Positions 7,338 through 11,593 of a DNA stretch of 11,593 bases are shown one piece after another. The notes beneath the pieces were generated by a model. It saw nothing but the letters and a program-made list of their open reading frames with translations, was not told the origin of the DNA and did not search any database. Origin of the DNA: JAKJEP01 sp964580995 (lineage in GTDB: Bacteria; Planctomycetota; Phycisphaerae; Sedimentisphaerales; SM23-30); assembly GCA_964580995.1 (NCBI GenBank), contig CAZOMV010000138.1, forward strand, positions 1-11,593. The letters run 5' to 3'. Each line of letters begins with the position of its first letter. The first letter of the stretch is position 1. The position numbers and the translations under genes are program-made.

Positions 7338-8636
7338 TCAGATCAATGGGGTTTGCCCCGGAATCGCCACCGGCGGCACGGGAATATCGCCCAACTCATA
7401 TTTCTCCGGACGCAAATCCAGCTTGGAGGATTTCATGGTCCAGTTCCAGGAGAGTTCCTTGCCGGTATAAGCGCTCATCCGACCCATGATCGCACAAAGA
7501 GTGCTCTCGGCAATCTGTTTGCCTTCGTTCAGCGGCTTGCCGGCCCGAATGCTCTTGAGCAAATCGGCGTGCTCCACCACATACGGATTAGGATTATCCC
7601 CTTCAAACTTGTACGGATTCTCGCCGGTAATGGTAAAGGAATCGAAATAAGCCACGCCTTTGGTCCCCACCACCCGTTCCGTTACCCGGTCGGCACAGCC
7701 GTTGCTCTGCCGGCACATGCTCATAATCCGCACATCGCCGGGATAACTGAAATCCACCGCAAAATGATCGAAGATGTGCCCGTATTCCGGCGCGGTCCGC
7801 ACCTGCCGGCCGCCCAGCCCCATGCATTTCTCCGGCATCGCTTCCAAAGCCCAGTTAATGACATCGATATTATGCACGTGCTGCTCCACGATATGATCCC
7901 CGGACAGCCAGGTATAATACAGCCAGTTCCGGCACTGGTATTCCATTTCGGACCAGTTCGGCTGGCGGGGGTTCAGCCACAGTTCTCCCATATTCCAGTA
8001 ACACTGGCCGGCCACAATCTCCCCGATCGCGCCGTCATGGATCCGCTTCATCATCTCCACATATTGATTCTGATGCCGGCGCTGGGTTCCGGCGACTATC
8101 GCCAGCCCCTTCTCAGCCGCCAGCTCCGAAGATTCAATCACCGAACGGATCCCCACCGGGTCCACCGCCACCGGCTTTTCCATAAACACATGCTTGCCCG
8201 CCTCAATGGAGGCCCGCAGATGCTCCGGCCGGAAATGAGGTGGGGTCGCCGTAATAATCAGATTGACATCCGTTTTCAACAGTTTCTGATAGCCGTCAAA
8301 ACCCGTAAAGCAGGTTTCCGGCGTGACCTTGACCCGTTTGGTAAAATTTTCTTTCAAATTTTCTTTGAGTCCATTGAGCGCGCCGTCAATCCGGTCCTGG
8401 AACAGATCGCACATGGAAATCAGCTCCACATTCGGATCGGCGTTGAAACAATCGAGCATGGCTCCGGTGGCCCGGCCGCCACAGCCGATCATCCCGATCC
8501 GGATTTTATCATTCCCCGCGGCAAAGACCCGCTCCGCCCCGGAAAGTACCGCTGCCACCGACAGCGCCGCCGAGGTCTTCATGAAGTCACGCCTGGAAAC
8601 AACCCTCTTGTCCTGACCTTGATTATTGTTTCGCAT
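7338..8636 (-). CDS. Tat-exported Gfo/Idh/MocA family oxidoreductase (second type)
   Basis: 432 residues and clearly diverged from the neighbouring oxidoreductase. A twin-arginine signal, VSRRDFMKTSAALS (13-26), predicts periplasmic export. The nucleotide-binding start is KIRIGMIGCGGRATGAM (44-60). Next come LISMCDLF (72-79), IITATPPHFRPEH (127-139) and FMEKPVAVDP (151-160), here with the canonical EKP. The catalytic segment is DHIVEQHVHNIDVINW (247-262), with His residues in the DxxxH region. Family chemistry is NAD(P)-dependent oxidation or reduction of sugar or polyol hydroxyls. The ribosome binding site AAAGGA is 6 nt from the ATG. Spacing is 47 bp from the isomerase-like gene before it and 37 bp to the oxidoreductase after it, consistent with one operon. 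The two enzymes may act at different carbons of one substrate, an inference. Confidence 0.95.
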   Translation of the reverse strand: MRNNNQGQDKRVVSRRDFMKTSAALSVAAVLSGAERVFAAGNDKIRIGMIGCGGRATGAMLDCFNADPNVELISMCDLFQDRIDGALNGLKENLKENFTKRVKVTPETCFTGFDGYQKLLKTDVNLIITATPPHFRPEHLRASIEAGKHVFMEKPVAVDPVGIRSVIESSELAAEKGLAIVAGTQRRHQNQYVEMMKRIHDGAIGEIVAGQCYWNMGELWLNPRQPNWSEMEYQCRNWLYYTWLSGDHIVEQHVHNIDVINWALEAMPEKCMGLGGRQVRTAPEYGHIFDHFAVDFSYPGDVRIMSMCRQSNGCADRVTERVVGTKGVAYFDSFTITGENPYKFEGDNPNPYVVEHADLLKSIRAGKPLNEGKQIAESTLCAIMGRMSAYTGKELSWNWTMKSSKLDLRPEKYELGDIPVPPVAIPGQTPLI

Positions 8637-8683
8637 AGTAGATCCTTTCTCTTCGAGAAAAAAATAAATTTTAGAAAAGCTGG

Positions 8684-9604
8684 TTAAAAACTATCACAAT
8701 ACCGGTACGCATCAATTAGCGCCTTCTCCCCTTCTTTGCCTTCCTTGCTCTTGCCATGCTCCATGCACAAGACCCCCTGATACCCTTTTTCGTGAATATG
8801 CTTGAACACATTCTTATAGTTGATCTCTCCGGTCGTCGGTTCCTGCCGCCCCGGATTATCACCAATATGAAACGCGCCAATCTCGCTCCAGGCCCTGTCG
8901 ATATTCGGGATCAGATTCCCCTCCGTAATCTGCTGGTGATACAGATCGTTGATAATCTTGCAGCAGGGGCTGTTCACCGCCCGGCAGATCTGATACGCCT
9001 GCGGAATCTTGGTCAAAAACAGGCCCGGATGATCCGTCCAGGCGTTCAGCGGCTCCAGCACAATCACCAGCCCCGTCGGCTCGCACACCTCGACGCAATA
9101 CCGCAGATTCTCGATGACATTGGCGGTCTGATAGTCCCATTCCAGATGGTCGTCATAATGGCCGGGAACCATCAAAGTCCACTTGGCCCTCAGCCGCTGG
9201 GCCGCCTCCACCGCCTCCTTGGTCTTCTGAATCAACATCGTACGAATTTCCGGGTCCTGGGTCACGAACGATTTAACCCCGAAATCCGCATAGGACACAA
9301 ACGGCCCCAAATCCATCCCCAGCCGTTCCAGCTCCTTGGCAATGGCTTCCTGCTGAGCGACAGATCTGCCCTGGATACCGTTATCAAACACCGCCCGGAA
9401 TCCCTGATCGCTCACGAATTTAATCTGATCGATTACATCATTGCCCGCGTGCTGGGAAAACATCCCGAAATGCGGCGCATATTTCAATTTAAACTTCCCG
9501 CCGGCCTCGGATTTTGTGCCTTCCTCCGCCTTGGCTGCCGCGGACATGGAAATCGCCGCCGTCCCCGCCGCCAGCCCCGTCGTCAAAAACTGCCTTCGAT
9601 CCAT
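8684..9604 (-). CDS. Tat-exported hydroxypyruvate-isomerase-like TIM-barrel protein
   Basis: 306 residues from the ATG at 9604. A GTG at 9622 would add six residues, but AGGA lies 8 nt before the ATG and the twin-arginine signal then begins at once (DRRQFLTTG, 2-10), with an AKA cleavage-like site near residue 26. The rest is an AP-endonuclease-2/xylose-isomerase-type TIM barrel closest in motifs to hydroxypyruvate isomerase (Hyi). Likely metal ligands are Glu184 (IVLEPLN), Asp220 (INDLYHQQ), His246 (FHIGDNPGR) and Glu282 (CMEHG), and Hyi-like GRQEPTTGEINY spans 252-263. Classical Hyi is cytoplasmic and about 258 aa, so an exported version suggests isomerase or epimerase work on a periplasmic sugar. 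First gene of the operon. Hydroxypyruvate as substrate is not supported by context. Confidence 0.9.
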   Translation of the reverse strand: MDRRQFLTTGLAAGTAAISMSAAAKAEEGTKSEAGGKFKLKYAPHFGMFSQHAGNDVIDQIKFVSDQGFRAVFDNGIQGRSVAQQEAIAKELERLGMDLGPFVSYADFGVKSFVTQDPEIRTMLIQKTKEAVEAAQRLRAKWTLMVPGHYDDHLEWDYQTANVIENLRYCVEVCEPTGLVIVLEPLNAWTDHPGLFLTKIPQAYQICRAVNSPCCKIINDLYHQQITEGNLIPNIDRAWSEIGAFHIGDNPGRQEPTTGEINYKNVFKHIHEKGYQGVLCMEHGKSKEGKEGEKALIDAYRYCDSF

Positions 9605-9636
9605 AAATTTGATCCTTTCCACCCCATCTCTCAGCC

Positions 9637-9664
9637 ATTATGTCGATTTTTGCTAACATATCAA
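9637..9664 (-). promoter_or_regulatory. Candidate promoter of the three-gene sugar operon
   Basis: On the minus strand TTGATA (9664-9659) and CATAAT (9642-9637) are 16 bp apart, each one mismatch from the sigma70 consensus. Transcription would begin near 9630, about 26 nt before the ATG at 9604, and the leader includes the AAAGGA ribosome binding site. No operator-like palindrome was recognised beside it. Confidence 0.5.
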
Positions 9665-9959
9665 ATTATTGGCTCATTCCTTCTCCTCGGGCAACATAGT
9701 ATAAATAAGAAAAATCCGCAACCACCAATATTTACCATTGGAATATTTTACACCTGTTTCAGCCCCTAAAACCAAACCATTTCAAGTTGTAAAATATACA
9801 AGCAAAAAACCACTCTCATATTTATCTATCTGGTTATATATCAAAGCCTTACCTTACACATTACAGAAAATTCGCCGCGGATATATAGCCTCCCCCTCTT
9901 ACTTAATGAGACCCATACCTGATAAATAAGGTTAGACAAAACACTACTATATTTCACAT
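9665..9959. other. AT-rich gene-free stretch
   Basis: About 295 bp, clearly AT-rich, with no reading frame that has a ribosome binding site and a credible product. The only frame of note (9738-9929) starts with TTG and resembles no family known to me. On the minus strand a strong AGGAGAAGGA precedes an ATG at 9677 that stops after three codons. This stretch may hold distal control sequences of the operon to its left. Confidence 0.6.
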
Positions 9960-10235
9960 AAAAAGTTGGTAGTTTCTTCAAGGTTTTGCAGGCAAAACCT
10001 TGTAATTTAACGCTTTAAGCCTCCGGCATGGGGCAATATAATGCACCCATCGTCACGGGGGATAGGACCACACAGGGAAGCGAATCCAACCCCCGATAAC
10101 CGTGGTGGCGGTGCCATACGGCATGGGGTTGGTACTTCTTGAGTACCAGCCCTTTCAAATTATGCCGGCGGCTTTCATGCGATAAATTCCCGCCTCGAAG
10201 AGGCGACCTATTTGATTCATTTTCACCAACTTTTT
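9960..10235. repeat. Block of nested inverted repeats bounded by 11-bp inverted repeats
   Basis: AAAAAGTTGGT (9960-9970) and its exact reverse complement (10225-10235) bound a 276-bp block. Inside are a near-perfect palindrome with 11-bp arms and a 2-nt centre (9979-10002); a long-range stem pairing 10017-10029 with 10162-10174 (12 of 13 positions, plus CGC 10011-10013 with GCG 10179-10181); a hairpin ATGGG/CCCAT (10028-10050); CCAACCCC/GGGGTTGG (10086-10093 with 10125-10132) enclosing two small stems; TGGTACT/AGTACCA with a 5-nt loop (10130-10148); and CGCCTC-GAA-GAGGCG (10191-10205). The block is GC-richer than the sequence around it. It could encode a structured RNA, or be a small non-autonomous mobile or REP-like element. 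No flanking target duplication was seen. Confidence 0.7.
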
Positions 10236-10406
10236 GGGATCTGATCCAAAAAAATATCTGCGGGTGTTGGGGTGATATTACGAATTGCAGAATCAATTGT
10301 TATTACAAATAGGTTATGTCGGTAGAATATTTTCCTTCTTCCCCGGAATCATCCGTCCAAGTTACTAGAATTTTAGTAGGATATACTACTCCACCCCTCT
10401 CTTCCG
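10236..10406. other. Gene-free stretch downstream of the membrane protein gene
   Basis: Nothing coding is supported. A near-palindrome at 10231-10252 (T-run, GGGATC, GATCC, A-run) adjoins the nested-repeat block. A small hairpin AGTAG/CTACT at 10375-10390 lies just past the stop of the minus-strand gene but lacks a strong T tract, so it is at best a weak terminator. Confidence 0.5.
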
Positions 10407-11015
10407 TTAATAAATACAAATTTCAATCTGAAGCGCAACACCAGCGGATGGCAATCTGCTGCGGATTTTCACAAAATCCAGAGAAAAATCGTTTGGGCAA
10501 ACTGGCAAATTGGGGCAGCCAGGGGGGCAATTGGGCAGTTTGGGGCCCCGAACGAATTTTCTCGTCGCTAACCACATGAGGTTCATAAGGTTATCCTTGT
10601 TGCGCTTCAGATTGAAATCCGCCAAATAACGGATAGAAGACTTCGGCCCAATCAATTTCATTTCTTTTTTTACCGCCCCTCTAATCAAAGCGGGGTGATC
10701 CCAAAGCCGCTTACCCTCTTCATCATAAAATATTTCTAAATTTCGAGCTTCCGCCATGGAAATATTTTCAATGTGAATATAAAAACAAGATCCATGCTCG
10801 TGCATTTCCTTGACACCACAGGCTCTTAGATAAGCCTTCTTTTTTTCATAGAGCCTATCTCTTTCCCTGCGATTTTCTATTTTTAACAATTGTTTTTGGG
10901 TTTTACAACTTATTGTCAGAGCTATTATTGCCACAACAATAGAACCTACAGAAATAACTGTATCTGCAAAAGCAACCTTCCCGGGATCACCGAACCATTT
11001 AAAAATACATTCCAT
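10407..11015 (-). CDS. Small membrane-anchored protein of unknown function
   Basis: 202 residues from the ATG at 11015, chosen because AAGG lies 9 nt upstream; the same frame stays open up to 11177 but offers no better ribosome binding site. A single transmembrane helix is visible near the N-terminus (about 14-35, VISVGSIVVAIIALTISC). It is followed by a charged, probably coiled segment (QKQLLKIENRRERDRLYEKK) and a soluble domain with beta-rich FYIHIENISMAEARNLEIFY. No family is recognised. The last third is odd: a Pro/Cys/Asn-rich stretch (PNCPPGCPNLPVCPND) is encoded by imperfect repeats of an AATTGGGCAG-like unit, and the final codons lie in one arm of a perfect 21-bp inverted repeat. The native C-terminus may have been replaced or may be switchable. 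AT-rich, which suggests accessory DNA. Confidence 0.65.
   Translation of the reverse strand: MECIFKWFGDPGKVAFADTVISVGSIVVAIIALTISCKTQKQLLKIENRRERDRLYEKKKAYLRACGVKEMHEHGSCFYIHIENISMAEARNLEIFYDEEGKRLWDHPALIRGAVKKEMKLIGPKSSIRYLADFNLKRNKDNLMNLMWLATRKFVRGPKLPNCPPGCPNLPVCPNDFSLDFVKIRSRLPSAGVALQIEICIY
10420..10618. repeat. Perfect 21-bp inverted repeat enclosing 157 bp, inside a coding gene
   Basis: Positions 10420-10440 (beginning ATTTCAATCTGAAG) are the exact reverse complement of 10598-10618. Matching stops exactly at both ends of each arm. Both arms lie within the 3' third of the minus-strand membrane protein gene. A perfect 21-bp match is far beyond chance at this distance and points to inverted duplication, insertion of an element, or a site for DNA inversion. 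Confidence 0.9.
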
Positions 11016-11095
11016 ATTGTACCGCCTTATTTTGACAAGCAAAATTGGATAAAAGAATACCAACCAATGCGTATTCATTTTTACTATAATATGGC

Positions 11096-11127
11096 AAAAA
11101 AAAACCTGCCGGGGTCTTCCGGCAGGC
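11096..11127 (-). terminator. Intrinsic terminator directly behind the 16S rRNA gene
   Basis: CCTGCCGG (11105-11112) pairs perfectly with CCGGCAGG (11119-11126) around a 6-nt loop. Read on the minus strand it is followed by nine T residues (11104-11096). It lies about 95 nt past the 16S 3' end, with no tRNA or 23S gene between, so rRNA transcription appears to stop here. Confidence 0.93.
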
Positions 11128-11202
11128 TTACAAATTAAAACAGTTGTACTGTAACGAGAAAATGCTGACATCTCCATTCGTCAAACCCTTGCGGGCGACA
11201 AA

Positions 11203-11593
<391 letters not shown>

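Noticed and set aside
7221..8687. Long plus-strand open frame (488 codons) antisense to an oxidoreductase gene
   Set aside because: Very rich in His, Arg and Pro and unlike any family; it is a codon-bias shadow of the minus-strand genes.
9605..9622. GTG start giving a six-residue longer isomerase-like protein
   Set aside because: The ATG at 9604 has a well-spaced AGGA and places the twin-arginine motif at the usual position.
9666..9677. Minus-strand ATG-Ser-Gln-stop mini-frame with a strong AGGAGAAGGA ahead of it
   Set aside because: It lies upstream of the best candidate promoter of the operon, so it may not be transcribed; three codons are too few to claim a leader peptide.
9738..9929. 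Plus-strand 63-codon frame in the AT-rich gap
   Set aside because: TTG start, no ribosome binding site, no recognisable features.
9960..10235. Integron attC site or CRISPR array
   Set aside because: The core GTTRRRY/RYYYAAC pair of attC sites is not seen, and there are no regularly spaced direct repeats.
10015..10296. Minus-strand 93-codon frame across the nested-repeat block
   Set aside because: The translation is dominated by residues from palindromic stems, has no recognised family and no clear ribosome binding site; the stems explain the sequence better than a protein.
10316..10579. Plus-strand 87-codon frame opposite the membrane protein gene
   Set aside because: Its second half is the repeat-rich segment read on the other strand; the minus-strand gene has a ribosome binding site, a membrane helix and a coherent protein.
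11016..11177. Upstream extension of the membrane protein frame, including an ATG at 11078
   Set aside because: It runs through the 16S terminator region and none of its starts has a ribosome binding site as good as that of the ATG at 11015.

Overview
The window looks like chromosomal DNA from a Planctomycetota-type bacterium (PVC superphylum, perhaps Phycisphaerae). This is an inference from three things seen here. The right edge carries a 16S rRNA gene that ends in its own terminator with no 23S gene behind it, an unlinked arrangement known in planctomycetes. A minus-strand cluster encodes twin-arginine-exported Gfo/Idh/MocA oxidoreductases and a sugar isomerase-like TIM barrel, a gene style abundant in that phylum. 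Conserved genes are GC-richer than the accessory genes.

Left part (1-4304): the 3' end of an ankyrin-repeat gene (+) runs tail-to-tail into, and overlaps, a chromate transporter gene chrA (-). chrA lies behind trmB, the tRNA m7G46 methyltransferase (-). A 190-bp divergent promoter region separates trmB from a (+) pair: an isochorismatase-fold protein lacking the catalytic cysteine, and pyruvate kinase.

Middle (4305-5941): an AT-richer gene encodes an FkbM-type methyltransferase domain with a long unrecognised C-terminal part. It is preceded by a strong ribosome binding site that leads into a different frame. Behind it come a small tandem repeat and a terminator facing the opposite way.

Right-centre (5942-9664): a three-gene minus-strand operon with a recognisable promoter, good ribosome binding sites and an intrinsic terminator. 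All three products carry twin-arginine signal peptides: a hydroxypyruvate-isomerase-like TIM barrel and two different Gfo/Idh/MocA oxidoreductases. Together they suggest periplasmic redox and isomerisation chemistry on a sugar or polyol; the substrate cannot be read from sequence.

Right (9665-11593): about 740 bp without a convincing gene holds an AT-rich stretch and then a compact block of nested inverted repeats (9960-10235) flanked by 11-bp inverted repeats, which could be a structured RNA or a small non-autonomous mobile element. Next is a small membrane-anchored protein of unknown function whose 3' end lies inside a perfect 21-bp inverted repeat with a 157-bp spacer, a possible invertible segment. 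Last come the 16S rRNA terminator and the 3' quarter of the 16S gene.

The most interesting candidates are the nested-repeat block and the 21-bp inverted repeat that could swap a protein C-terminus. Neither can be proved from one sequence.
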